Under the pieces are notes generated by a model that was not told where the DNA came from, made no database searches, and was given only the letters and a program-made list of their open reading frames with translations. 64,000 bases of DNA, taken from positions 119,051 through 183,050 of the forward strand of contig NZ_JAANIH010000009.1 in assembly GCF_014529705.1 (NCBI RefSeq). Direction: 5' to 3'. Origin of the DNA: Bradyrhizobium campsiandrae (GTDB taxonomy: Bacteria > Pseudomonadota > Alphaproteobacteria > Rhizobiales > Xanthobacteraceae). Position numbers and translations under genes: made by a program. Positions within the stretch are counted from its first letter, which is position 1. Each line of letters begins with the position of its first letter. This document shows positions 54,884 to 63,067 of the stretch, piece by piece.

Positions 54884-54995
54884 GCACTCACCTATGTTGA
54901 TATTCGCCGGCCGAGCGCCGGGGCCAGGCCGCAACGAATCGAACGACCAAACCCGTCGATTCCGCTGAATCGGCACCTGAGCGAAGGTGACCGCA

Positions 54996-55024
54996 CCTTA
55001 GCCTGTTCATGGAATGAACGTCAA
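54996..55024 (-). promoter_or_regulatory. Promoter with GTTCA-N5-TGAAC dyad for the amidotransferase-GT4-GT4 unit
   Basis: TTGACG (55024-55019) and CTAAGG (55001-54996) are 17 bases apart on the minus strand. The spacer carries TGTTCA-N5-TGAACG (55004-55020). About 28 of 34 core positions agree with the promoter at 48825-48853, which makes chance unlikely. Transcription would begin near 54989, leaving a leader of about 105 bases before the GTG. Confidence 0.65.
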
Positions 55025-55105
55025 CCTGCTGTCTGCCGTTCGGTAGAGTCCCGCTTCGGCCCAACGCCCAAGTCTTCAAAACAGGCACCCGGACAGGTCC
55101 GGAGA

Positions 55106-56713
55106 TCAAACCAGCACGTGAAACTCTTTCCAGGCGCCCCAAGCCGTCCCGTCAAAGGCCTGCACCCAGAGATCGTCTGCAACCGAACCTGACTGGAACG
55201 TCGTGCTGGGGAGTTGCGATGCCACGACCTCGATATTCTGATTGGTTCCTTGCGCGACCCCACCGACCACGAAATGGCCACTACTCGGATCAGAGGTCGA
55301 GTCCCAGAAACGATAGGCCGTGATCGGATCGCCCTCCGCATCGCTCACCGTAAACAGCGACGACGCCGCGATGCTCTGGTTGTGCGTCGCGCTATAGTCC
55401 GAGGCACTCACGATTGGCGCCTGGTCTGTGGGCCCGTTGACATGAAACTCTTTCCAGGCGCCCCAAGCCGTCCCGTCGAAGGCCTGCACCCAGAGATCGT
55501 CCGATCCAGATCCCGACTGGAAGGTCGTGCTGGCGAGCTGCGATGCCGAGACATTGATGTTCTGGTTGGTTCCCTGCGCAACGCCACCGACCACGAAATG
55601 GCCGCTGCTCGAGTCGGGGGTCGAGTCCCAGAAATGATAGGCGGTGATCGGATCGCCCTCCGCATCGCTCACCGTGAACAGGGATGACGCCGCGATGTTC
55701 TGGTTATGCGTCGCCGTGGTATCGGACGCGCTCGCAACGGGCGCCTGGTCTACGGGCGCGTTGACACGAAACTCTTTCCAGGCGCCCCAAAACGTACCGT
55801 CGAAGGCCTGCACCCAGAGATCGTCTGACCCCGACCCGGACTGGAACGTCGTGCTGGCGAGCTGCGATGCCAGAACGTCGATATTCTGGTTGGTTCCCTG
55901 CGCGACGCCGCCGACCACGAAATGGCCGCTGCTCTGGTCGGAGGTCGAGTCCCAGAAACGATAGGCGGTGATCGGATCGTTTTCCGCATCGTTCACCGTA
56001 AACAGGGATGACGCCGCGATATTCTGGTTGTGCGTCGCCGTGGTATCGGACGCGCTCGCGACGGGCGCCTGGTCGACGGGTGCGTTGACATGAAACTCTT
56101 TCCAGGCGCCCCAAGCCGTACCGTCGAAGGCCTGCACCCAGAGATCGTCTGACCCCGACCCGGACTGGAAGGTCGTGCTGGCGAGCTGCGATGCCAGGAC
56201 ATTGATGGTCTGGTTTGCGCCTTGCGCGACGCCGCCGACCACAAAATGGCCGCTACTCGGATCGGGGGTCGAGTCCCAGAAGTGATACGCCGAGATCGAA
56301 TCGTTTTCCGCATCGCTCACCGTGAACAGGTATGACGCTGCAATGTTCTGGTTGTGCGTCGCGTTGTAGTCCGGCGTACTCACGACTGGCGCCTGTTCCA
56401 CCGGCGCACTGACATGAAACTCTTTCCAGGCGCTCCAGGCCGTACCATCGAAGGCCTGCACCCAGAGATCGTCTGACCCCGACCCGGACTGGAACGTCGT
56501 GCTGGCGAGCTGCGATGCCAGCACGCCGATGGTCTGGTTTGCCCCCTGCGCGACGCCGCCGACCACAAAATGGCCACTGCTTGGATCGGAGGTCGAGTCC
56601 CAGAAGTGATATTCCGTAATCGGGTTGCCGCTCGGATCGCTCACCGTGAACAGGGCCGAAGCTGCGATGTTCTGGTTGTGCGATGCGGCAAAATCCGCAG
56701 CCGTCACGATCGG
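55106..56713. repeat. Five tandem direct repeats of 324 bp inside the protease gene
   Basis: Repeat units are 56713-56390, 56389-56066, 56065-55742, 55741-55418 and 55417-55106 (the last shorter by about five codons). They are highly alike at the DNA level, for example GAAACTCTTTCCAGGCGCCC in most units, with codon-level identity well beyond what protein conservation needs. Recent duplication or gene conversion is the likely cause, and unit number may vary between strains. Confidence 0.9.
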
Positions 56714-57982
56714 CCCCATCAGCATGCTGCTTTGAACAACGCCGTCAGCGAACTGGAAGTTCTCGACACCGATGACGGTGTCGGTGCCGTCGGGCGATCC
56801 CGCGCGTTGATCTGCAATGGTGAAGGTTTGCGTGCTCCCATTGTACGAGATGAGGTAATTCGCCCGATTCCCTGAATACACCGCCGTGTCCGTACCGGGG
56901 CCGCCGTCGATGGTGTCGTTGCCGCCACCGCCGGTGATGGTGTCGTTGCCTGCGCCGCCCTTCAGAACGTTGGCGATGGCGTTGCCGATGATGGTGTCGT
57001 TGCCGGAGCCGCCGGTGGCATTGTCGATGTAGGAACGCGCGTCGCCATTGTAGAGATAGGCGTTGTAGACGTTGCCGGACGCGTAATGGCCGTTGCCGAG
57101 ATAGGCCAACTGCGTGGTGGAGAATACCGACGAGGCGCCGGGATTGAGATTGATGCTGAGATTTGTCGTATAGTTCGAGAGGTCGTAGGTGTCGACGCCG
57201 CCACCGTCCCAGACCGTCTCGTAGATGCGGTTGGCCGAGCCGCCGATGCCGCCACCGTCCGCAAGCTGTCCGACGCCGTTGATGAACTCCTGTCCCGTGG
57301 TCGGGCTCCAGGTATAGACGGTGCTGCCGCTCTGCGTATTGTAGTTCGCGCCATACAGCGTCTGCAGCGCGAGGATATCGTTGGCCATATAGGTCTCAGG
57401 ATATCCGTACTGTTCGTTGGTGTAGCCGGTCAGGGGACCACCGACATAGCTGCGATAGCTCATGACGGTGTATTCGCTGTCGTCATGCGCGGTCGGCACC
57501 GCCACATTGGCGACGCCGCCGGTTTCCTGGCTGTGCTTGAGGCCCAGCGCATGGCCGAGCTCGTGCAGCGCGGTCGTGAAGTAGTAATTGCCGAGCTTCG
57601 CCTGCGTGTAGTCGTACTGCGTGCCGAACCAGACGTCGCCGCCGGCGGCGTAATTGCCGGGGTAATAAGCGTAGGACGTCGGATTGGCCGCCGGCGACTG
57701 CGCGATCATGATGTCGGCGCTGGCGGTGCCGTTGTAGACGATGCTGGCGCTGGTGTAGCCCTGAATCAGCGCGATGGCGTAGTTGATTGCCGCCTGCATC
57801 TGGACCGGCGCAGCCGCAAAGCCCGATGTGGTGGGTTCGCCGTCGCCGCCGGAATAGGGATTGGAATAGGAGCTGGACAGCGCGGGGAAGCTATAGCTGA
57901 TCGTACCCGACCATTTGCTGCCCGCCAGCAGGCCGTCTATCTCTGCGTTGTTGGTTGCGCTGACGTTGACAGCAATGGCCAC
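55106..57982 (-). CDS. Secreted serralysin-like M10 metalloprotease with RTX and tandem repeats
   Basis: A 958-residue protein, GTG start behind GGAG. There is no Sec signal; RTX proteins leave by a type I system through a C-terminal signal. The catalytic domain (1-220) has the zinc motif HELGHALGLKH (140-150) and Met-turn YTVMSYRSY (Met174). Calcium-binding nonapeptides GGSGNDTII, GGAGNDTIT, GGGGNDTID and GGPGTDTAV lie at 323-366. From residue 424 on there are five tandem repeats of 108 residues ending at the stop; each holds HFWDST, GHFVVGGVAQG and DDLWVQAFDGT. No secretion genes are in the window. The target is probably extracellular protein or the plant or bacterial surface. Confidence 0.9.
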   Translation of the reverse strand: MAIAVNVSATNNAEIDGLLAGSKWSGTISYSFPALSSSYSNPYSGGDGEPTTSGFAAAPVQMQAAINYAIALIQGYTSASIVYNGTASADIMIAQSPAANPTSYAYYPGNYAAGGDVWFGTQYDYTQAKLGNYYFTTALHELGHALGLKHSQETGGVANVAVPTAHDDSEYTVMSYRSYVGGPLTGYTNEQYGYPETYMANDILALQTLYGANYNTQSGSTVYTWSPTTGQEFINGVGQLADGGGIGGSANRIYETVWDGGGVDTYDLSNYTTNLSINLNPGASSVFSTTQLAYLGNGHYASGNVYNAYLYNGDARSYIDNATGGSGNDTIIGNAIANVLKGGAGNDTITGGGGNDTIDGGPGTDTAVYSGNRANYLISYNGSTQTFTIADQRAGSPDGTDTVIGVENFQFADGVVQSSMLMGPIVTAADFAASHNQNIAASALFTVSDPSGNPITEYHFWDSTSDPSSGHFVVGGVAQGANQTIGVLASQLASTTFQSGSGSDDLWVQAFDGTAWSAWKEFHVSAPVEQAPVVSTPDYNATHNQNIAASYLFTVSDAENDSISAYHFWDSTPDPSSGHFVVGGVAQGANQTINVLASQLASTTFQSGSGSDDLWVQAFDGTAWGAWKEFHVNAPVDQAPVASASDTTATHNQNIAASSLFTVNDAENDPITAYRFWDSTSDQSSGHFVVGGVAQGTNQNIDVLASQLASTTFQSGSGSDDLWVQAFDGTFWGAWKEFRVNAPVDQAPVASASDTTATHNQNIAASSLFTVSDAEGDPITAYHFWDSTPDSSSGHFVVGGVAQGTNQNINVSASQLASTTFQSGSGSDDLWVQAFDGTAWGAWKEFHVNGPTDQAPIVSASDYSATHNQSIAASSLFTVSDAEGDPITAYRFWDSTSDPSSGHFVVGGVAQGTNQNIEVVASQLPSTTFQSGSVADDLWVQAFDGTAWGAWKEFHVLV

Positions 57983-58181
57983 GAGAATCTCCGAGAGCAG
58001 GCCCCGTTCGCTTGGAGGTGCCGACAGTTGATTCTAACTAGAGAAATATACGTTTGGTTTAAAATGGGCAACGCGCGTCAAGTTCGGCCGCAACCTCGTG
58101 TTAAGCATCAAATCCAGTAGTCATACGGGCCGGTATGGCGATGCCGGTTCCGATTGTCCGCCGTGATTTGCTAGGGAACAT

Positions 58182-58484
58182 ATGAAACTCCACCTGACCT
58201 CTATAGGCCTCGTCGGCGCCGTGATGGCGCTTTCGGGTCCGGACCATCTGCCCCTCGGAGGAGTGCCCGTCATGGTCGGAAGAGCCAATGCCGAGAACGG
58301 CGACGAGGGACGGCGCGCGCCGTCGGTTCCCCCGGCCCGCGACCCCGCGGTCGCGGTCGCCGAGGAATTCGAGCTGGCTCGTCAGAAGGGGACGGCGGAG
58401 GCGTTCGAGCTGTTCATCGCGCGCCATGGTGACGACCCGCTGGCCGAGAAGGCGCGCGCTGAGCTGAAGCGGCTGTCTCGCTGA
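58182..58484 (+). CDS. Small predicted exported protein
   Basis: A 100-residue protein starting MKLHLTSIGLVGAVMALSGP, a plausible signal peptide. The mature part is charged: PARDPAVAVAEEFELARQKG, then EAFELFIARHGDDPLAEKAR. The last part forms an amphipathic helix pair resembling short TPR-like or Pal-associated modules. I do not recognise the family. It is divergent from the protease gene, with 199 bases between the starts; a weak ribosome site (GGGAAC) precedes it. Codon use and frame look real rather than spurious. Confidence 0.6.
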   Translation: MKLHLTSIGLVGAVMALSGPDHLPLGGVPVMVGRANAENGDEGRRAPSVPPARDPAVAVAEEFELARQKGTAEAFELFIARHGDDPLAEKARAELKRLSR

Positions 58485-58597
58485 TCGATACCGGCTCTTC
58501 TTGATCGGCTTTTCGTCTGCTCGCATCGCGCGACACGGCCGCCCGATCCCGATCGGCCAAACCGGTATATCGCCGCCGCCTGCTATCGCCGCAAAGG

Positions 58598-58747
58598 TTT
58601 GAAGTCACCTTTGTCGGCGCGGTGACTGCGGATCACAACGGCCGCGCTGCCCAGCTTGAAGCAGTGGCACGCCAAGGCCAGCAGGATCAAGCCAGGACGA
58701 TTTTCCGCCTCGACTGGACCTTGTTAAGACTGCCCCAAGTCCGGTAA
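58598..58747 (+). pseudogene. Probable relic of a CgeB-like glycosyltransferase gene
   Basis: The 356-base gap 58485-58840 contains no full gene. One frame, 58598-58747, reads FEVTFVGAVTADHNGRAAQL then EAVARQGQQ before a stop. This resembles the VLFVGGYSRHHRQRAAVLEQ VAAL block (split here) of the transferase at 63068-64000. No start codon or flanking domain was found, so it is best read as a decayed fragment. The call is an inference from one short block. Confidence 0.4.
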
Positions 58748-58840
58748 AGCGGAATTGGCGCGATGCTCGCGACCACGTCCGGCACAAGCCCTTGCCGTCA
58801 AGGCCGCTGCTCGTGATCTCACTTCGGAAGGAAGCCATTT

Positions 58841-59950
58841 ATGCCCATGGACTTTATCGATTTGAAGGCGCAGCTGCGATCAATTCGAGGGGCAATTGAC
58901 GCGCGCATGCAAAGAGTGCTCGATCACGGCCAGTTCATCATGGGCCCTGAAGTCGCCGAGATGGAGCAGCGGCTCGCGGCCTACACTGGCGCGAAGCATT
59001 GCATCAGCGTGGCTTCCGGCACCGAAGCGCTTCTCATTGCCCTGATGGCACTGGGTGTAGGCCCCGGCGACGAAGTCATCACCACGCCCTTTACGTTCGT
59101 GGCGACGGCGGAGGTTATCGTTCTGCTGGGGGCTACTCCCGTGCTCGTCGATGTCGAGCCGGACACCTGCAATCTCAATGCGGAATTGATTGAAAGCGCG
59201 ATCACCTCGCGCACAAAGGCGATCATGCCCGTATCACTCTACGGTGCAACCGCTGACATGGACGAGATCAACGCGATCGGCGCGAAGCACGGCATTGCCG
59301 TGATCGAGGACGCTGCCCAAAGCTTCGGTGCCGAGTACCGCTCACGCAAAAGCTGCAACGTATCCTCGATCGGCTGCACCAGCTTCTTTCCGAGCAAACC
59401 ACTCGGTTGCTTTGGTGATGGAGGCGCGATCTTCGTCTCTGACGACGCACTTGCGAAGGCCATGAGGGAGATACGAACCCATGGCCAGGAGCGGCGATAC
59501 TATCACACGCGTATTGGCGTGGGCGGTCGCATGGACACACTGCAGTGCGCGGTGATCCTGGCGAAGCTTGATATCTTCGATTGGGAAATCGCGGAGCGGA
59601 TCCGTATCGGACGAACCTACCGCGACATGGTCGCGGAGATCCCCGGCATTCAAGCTCCGGCCGTTCGCAATGATCGGACCTGCGTCTGGGCCCAGTTTAC
59701 CGTGAAGACAGACAAGCGCGACACTGTCGTCGCTGCGCTGAAGGACGCTGGGGTGCCAACGGCAATTCACTATCCGATCCCCGTGCACAAGCAACCGGCC
59801 TATCAATCGCTGTGCCGTGTCGTAGGCGGACTGGAAACTTCGGAGCGCCTTGGGCAGCAGGTGCTCAGCCTTCCGATGCATCCCTATCTCGAAGCGGAGG
59901 CGATGCATATGATTGTTGATACGCTCTCCAAGGCCGCCCGATCATCGTGA
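58841..59950 (+). CDS. wbpE: UDP-3-keto-GlcNAcA aminotransferase, WbpE-like
   Basis: A 369-residue DegT-family PLP enzyme that aminates the C3 ketone made by WbpB, giving UDP-GlcNAc3NA. The opening MDFIDLKAQLRSIRGAIDA, the block GQFIMGPEVAEMEQRLAAYT and the PLP Lys186 in SFFPSKPLGCFGDGGAIF are the WbpE/WlbC pattern. HYPIPVHKQPAYQSLCRVVG and SLPMHPYLEAEAM complete the match. A GGAAGGAAG ribosome site precedes the ATG. It is separated from the other wbp genes by the protease and faces the opposite way, so its expression may not be governed by the antiterminator. It has its own, unidentified, promoter. Confidence 0.92.
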   Translation: MPMDFIDLKAQLRSIRGAIDARMQRVLDHGQFIMGPEVAEMEQRLAAYTGAKHCISVASGTEALLIALMALGVGPGDEVITTPFTFVATAEVIVLLGATPVLVDVEPDTCNLNAELIESAITSRTKAIMPVSLYGATADMDEINAIGAKHGIAVIEDAAQSFGAEYRSRKSCNVSSIGCTSFFPSKPLGCFGDGGAIFVSDDALAKAMREIRTHGQERRYYHTRIGVGGRMDTLQCAVILAKLDIFDWEIAERIRIGRTYRDMVAEIPGIQAPAVRNDRTCVWAQFTVKTDKRDTVVAALKDAGVPTAIHYPIPVHKQPAYQSLCRVVGGLETSERLGQQVLSLPMHPYLEAEAMHMIVDTLSKAARSS

Positions 59951-60077
59951 TACACCTGAAGACGCTCTGAGTTTACTCGCGCAACGTTCGCGACTCTCCT
60001 GACGATGCTGCCGACGTACGGAACGGCCAACATTTTCCCGCTCTGGCACCTGGCCGCGCGGGATATGGAAGATCCCG

Positions 60078-60734
60078 ATGCGGACCTCAAGTGATTTCGA
60101 TGCCCATTATGGCACCAAGGACCCCTGGGGCCTCAAGCACGCCAGCCGCCGCGACCGCGCCCTCGGCGAGATCATCGGTCCCCATGTGGACGGCCACTCG
60201 GTGCTCGAACTCGGCTGTGGCGAGGGCCACCTCACCGCGACGATCTTTGCCAAGGCGCGAAGCGTGACGGGAATCGACATCAGCAGCGTCGCGGTTTCAC
60301 GGGCGCAGGCCCTCGGGCTGCCGCATGCCCATTTCGAGGTGTCTGACTTCCTGACCGTCGGCCTCCGAGGCTATGACGTCATTGCTGCGGTGGAGTGCCT
60401 CTATTATCTCTCGGCGGCCGAGCAGGACGCGTTCCTTCAGAGGCTGGCGCGCGAGCACGACGGTATCTTCATTCTCTCCGCACCGATCATCGGCGCGAAT
60501 GAGCACCGGACGTACTACACGCATTCCGGCATCGTGCAGATGCTGGCAAGGCACGGCTTCTCGGTGCTCGAATGGCGCAATCTGAATGCCTATTGGAAGG
60601 CCGGGATCGGGGGCGCGGCCGCTGCGGCCATGACCCGTCTTCCTTTCGCAGACGCCCTCGTCCCGTACCTGCCGGAGGCTCTGGTCTATCAGCGCTGCTA
60701 TGTTTCGCGGCCGGCGAAGAGCCGGCCGGCATAG
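60078..60734 (+). CDS. SAM-dependent methyltransferase (NodS-like)
   Basis: A 218-residue class I methyltransferase. FDAHYGTKDPWGLKHASRRD near the N-terminus matches the DPWG-type opening of NodS-like proteins. SVLELGCGEGHLTATIFAKA is motif I, followed by VTGIDISSVAVSRAQALG and VIAAVECLYYLSAAEQDAFL. NodS itself N-methylates Nod factor; this protein may act on a related amino sugar or a lipid-linked glycan. It lies 127 bases after wbpE on the same strand, so it may be co-transcribed. The C-terminus ends in an alanine-rich and basic tail. Confidence 0.85.
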   Translation: MRTSSDFDAHYGTKDPWGLKHASRRDRALGEIIGPHVDGHSVLELGCGEGHLTATIFAKARSVTGIDISSVAVSRAQALGLPHAHFEVSDFLTVGLRGYDVIAAVECLYYLSAAEQDAFLQRLAREHDGIFILSAPIIGANEHRTYYTHSGIVQMLARHGFSVLEWRNLNAYWKAGIGGAAAAAMTRLPFADALVPYLPEALVYQRCYVSRPAKSRPA

Positions 60735-60781
60735 GCATCAGGCATTCATCCTGATCTCATCGCGCTCCAGGTTATTGTTCG

Positions 60782-60828
60782 AGCATGATCTTTTCGGAAA
60801 ACCGCGTCGCACTTTTCCGGATCATGCT
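60782..60828. repeat. AGCATGATC-type palindromic element between convergent genes
   Basis: AGCATGATC-TTTT-CGGAAAA (60782-60801) pairs with TTTTCCG-GATCATGCT (60813-60828) except for the inserted TTTT. I recognise this as one of the most frequent dispersed elements of Bradyrhizobium-group genomes. It overlaps the last base of the convergent GT4 gene's stop codon and ends the gap after the methyltransferase gene, where it could serve as a two-way terminator. Confidence 0.8.
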
Positions 60829-61946
60829 TAGTCCCGCATTTCGTCGAGCAGATCCTGCAATTGTTCGCCGTAATGCTCCGGTGTCATCTGCTGCATGCGC
60901 TCGCGCGCCTTCGCGACAAGGTCCTTCGCCAGATCGCCGTTCTGAACGACCTTCAGGATCGCGTGCGCGATCGAGGCCACGGACGTCGGATCGAACAACA
61001 GTCCGGCATCGCCGACCTGCTCGGGAATGGCGTGGATATCGGAGGCGATCACCGGTGTGCCGGCGAGAAACGCCTCATAGACGGGGATGCTGATGCTTTC
61101 GAACAGCGACGGCATCACCAGCGCGGTGGCAAGCCGGTAGATGGCCTGGAGTTCGTCGCGCTCGACGAAGCCGACATGCACGACGTTCGCGCCCAGACCA
61201 AGCCGGTTCACTGCGTCCATCACGTTGCGATATTCGTCGCGCTGCTTGCCCGTCAGCACCAGCTTGAGGTCGGGCGCCTGCTTCAAAACCTCGCCGAAGG
61301 CCTCGACGAGACGCAGATGGTTCTTATGGACCCAGAATTGCGCCGGATAGAACAGGAAGCGCTGGGGCAATTGCAGCCGCTGCCGCACGGCCTCGAGTTC
61401 GGCGTCCGGTTGCCGCGTCAGGAACTGGCGCTGCGGCGGCGCGGGGATGACCTTGATCCGCTCGCCAGCGACGCCGAACGAATTGGCGATATCGGCCTTC
61501 ACGTGGCGCGATTCGCAGATCACGCGCCGGGCGCGGCCGAGCAGCGCGGCATAGGTCTCGTGCCGCCAGATCCGCTGCCATCTAGAAAAGTTCTGCGGGT
61601 AATAGTTCTCCTGCAGATCGTGCAGCGTGAAGGCGAACGGCTTCGACGTGTGCAGCAGCGCCAGCGAATAGATCGGAGCGAGCAGCAGATCCTCGGCGGC
61701 AAAAGGATCGGGCAGTGCAAGATGCAGCCGGCGCGCCGCCAGCGCCGTGACCTGCTGCCGCCGCGTCTCCGCGAACGGCACTATCGGATAGCCGAGCTCG
61801 GCGAAGTCCGGATTGGAGGAGTCGCCATAGAGCGTGATGTCGAATCCGGCCACGTGCCGGAGGCCGTGAAGCATCGCGAGCGTGTACTGGTAGGTCCCGC
61901 CATTGTTCGGGCCCGAAAGCGCGACGACACCGAGCCTGGCGCTCAC
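60828..61946 (-). CDS. GT4-family glycosyltransferase
   Basis: A 372-residue GT-B transferase with a GTG start: SARLGVVALSGPNNGGTYQY, PFAFTLHDLQENYYPQNFSR, RFLFYPAQFWVHKNHLRLVE, LVLTGKQRDEYRNVMDAVNR and ALVMPSLFESISIPVYEAFL. That order and the E-S-I-S-I-P-V-Y-E donor motif are typical of GT4. The GTG overlaps the stop of the aminotransferase gene (GTGA), so sugar synthesis and transfer are coupled. The open frame reads further upstream into the aminotransferase gene, which is a shadow. With the perosamine-type enzyme next to it, a 4-amino-4-deoxysugar donor is plausible. Confidence 0.92.
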   Translation of the reverse strand: MSARLGVVALSGPNNGGTYQYTLAMLHGLRHVAGFDITLYGDSSNPDFAELGYPIVPFAETRRQQVTALAARRLHLALPDPFAAEDLLLAPIYSLALLHTSKPFAFTLHDLQENYYPQNFSRWQRIWRHETYAALLGRARRVICESRHVKADIANSFGVAGERIKVIPAPPQRQFLTRQPDAELEAVRQRLQLPQRFLFYPAQFWVHKNHLRLVEAFGEVLKQAPDLKLVLTGKQRDEYRNVMDAVNRLGLGANVVHVGFVERDELQAIYRLATALVMPSLFESISIPVYEAFLAGTPVIASDIHAIPEQVGDAGLLFDPTSVASIAHAILKVVQNGDLAKDLVAKARERMQQMTPEHYGEQLQDLLDEMRD

Positions 61947-63058
61947 ATCAGGCTCATCGATTTCAGGATGCCGTTGACTTCGCTGCCGATACGCTGGACA
62001 TCCGCCTTCGTCATCTCGAAATAGGACGGAAGGTTCAACCCGGTGTCCGCCTTGCGGCCAGCCACGGGCGGCGTCGCCTGCCGGTACATCGGCATCGTCG
62101 ACATCGCGCAGAAATAGGGCCGGGAATCGATGCCGCGGGCCTTCAACAGTTGCATGAACTCCTCGCGGCGCGTGACATCGAAGGCGTCGACCTCGAGGCA
62201 GACCATCCAATAGGCGCTCTTCGCCCAGTTCTTCACCCGATTTAGCCGGATGCCATCGGCCACCGGGATGACTTGCCGGTACCAGTCCATGATCTCGGCA
62301 CGACGGTTGAGGAATTCGTCGATCCGCTCGAGCTGGGCGACGCCGAGCGCGGCCTGCAAATTGGTGATCCGGTAGTTGAAGCCCCGGTCTTCGTGGAAGT
62401 AGCGCCGCATCGGGCTCATCGCGTGATCGCGCAGACGCTTGGCCCGCTGCCACAACGCTTCGTCGTTGGTGGTGATCATGCCGCCCTCGCCGGTCGTGAT
62501 CACCTTGTTGCCGTAGAAGCTGAATACGCCGCACTTGCCGAGGCCGCCGACGCGACGCCCCTTGTATTCGGCACCATGAGCCTCGGCCGCGTCCTCGATC
62601 ACGGCAATGCCGTGGGCGTTCGCGATCTCGTTCAAGGCATCCATGTCGGCGGGGTGGCCATAGAGATGCACCGGCATGATCGCCTTGGTGCGCGGCGTGA
62701 TCAGGGCGCGCACGGCGGCCGGATCGAGGCAGAGATGATCGGGATCGATATCGGCCAGCACCGGCGTCGCCCCGGTATAGGCGACCGCATTCGCAGTGGC
62801 GACGAAGGTGAGGTCGGGCACGATGACCTCATCGCCCGGCTTCAGGCCAAGCGCTTCCAGCGCAAGATGCAGCCCGGTCGTGCCGTTGCTGACGGCCAGC
62901 GCGTAGCGGGTTCCGCAGTACCTGGCGAACTCAGCCTCGAACTGGTCGATGTAGGCGCCGATCGAGGAGACCCAGCCGGAATCCAGCGCCGCCAGAACGA
63001 GCTCTCTCTCGCGCGGGCCGATCGTTGGCTTTGAAATCGGGATGAAACTGTCTGTCAT
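61943..63058 (-). CDS. DegT-family aminotransferase, GDP-perosamine-synthase-like
   Basis: A 371-residue PLP enzyme. The opening FIPISKPTIGPRERELVLAA followed by LDSGWVSSIGAYIDQFEAEF is the perosamine synthase (Per/RfbE) pattern. The lysine is Lys185 in FSFYGNKVITTGEGGMI, and the Asp is in AVIEDAAEAHGAEY. It aminates C4 of a keto-deoxysugar nucleotide, GDP-4-keto-6-deoxymannose in true Per enzymes. No gmd gene is in the window, so it may lie beyond the right edge. It is distinct from the WbpE-like and the 31196-32329 enzymes, giving three different aminotransferases in the window. Confidence 0.88.
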   Translation of the reverse strand: MTDSFIPISKPTIGPRERELVLAALDSGWVSSIGAYIDQFEAEFARYCGTRYALAVSNGTTGLHLALEALGLKPGDEVIVPDLTFVATANAVAYTGATPVLADIDPDHLCLDPAAVRALITPRTKAIMPVHLYGHPADMDALNEIANAHGIAVIEDAAEAHGAEYKGRRVGGLGKCGVFSFYGNKVITTGEGGMITTNDEALWQRAKRLRDHAMSPMRRYFHEDRGFNYRITNLQAALGVAQLERIDEFLNRRAEIMDWYRQVIPVADGIRLNRVKNWAKSAYWMVCLEVDAFDVTRREEFMQLLKARGIDSRPYFCAMSTMPMYRQATPPVAGRKADTGLNLPSYFEMTKADVQRIGSEVNGILKSMSLM

Positions 63059-63067
63059 GGAGGCTTC

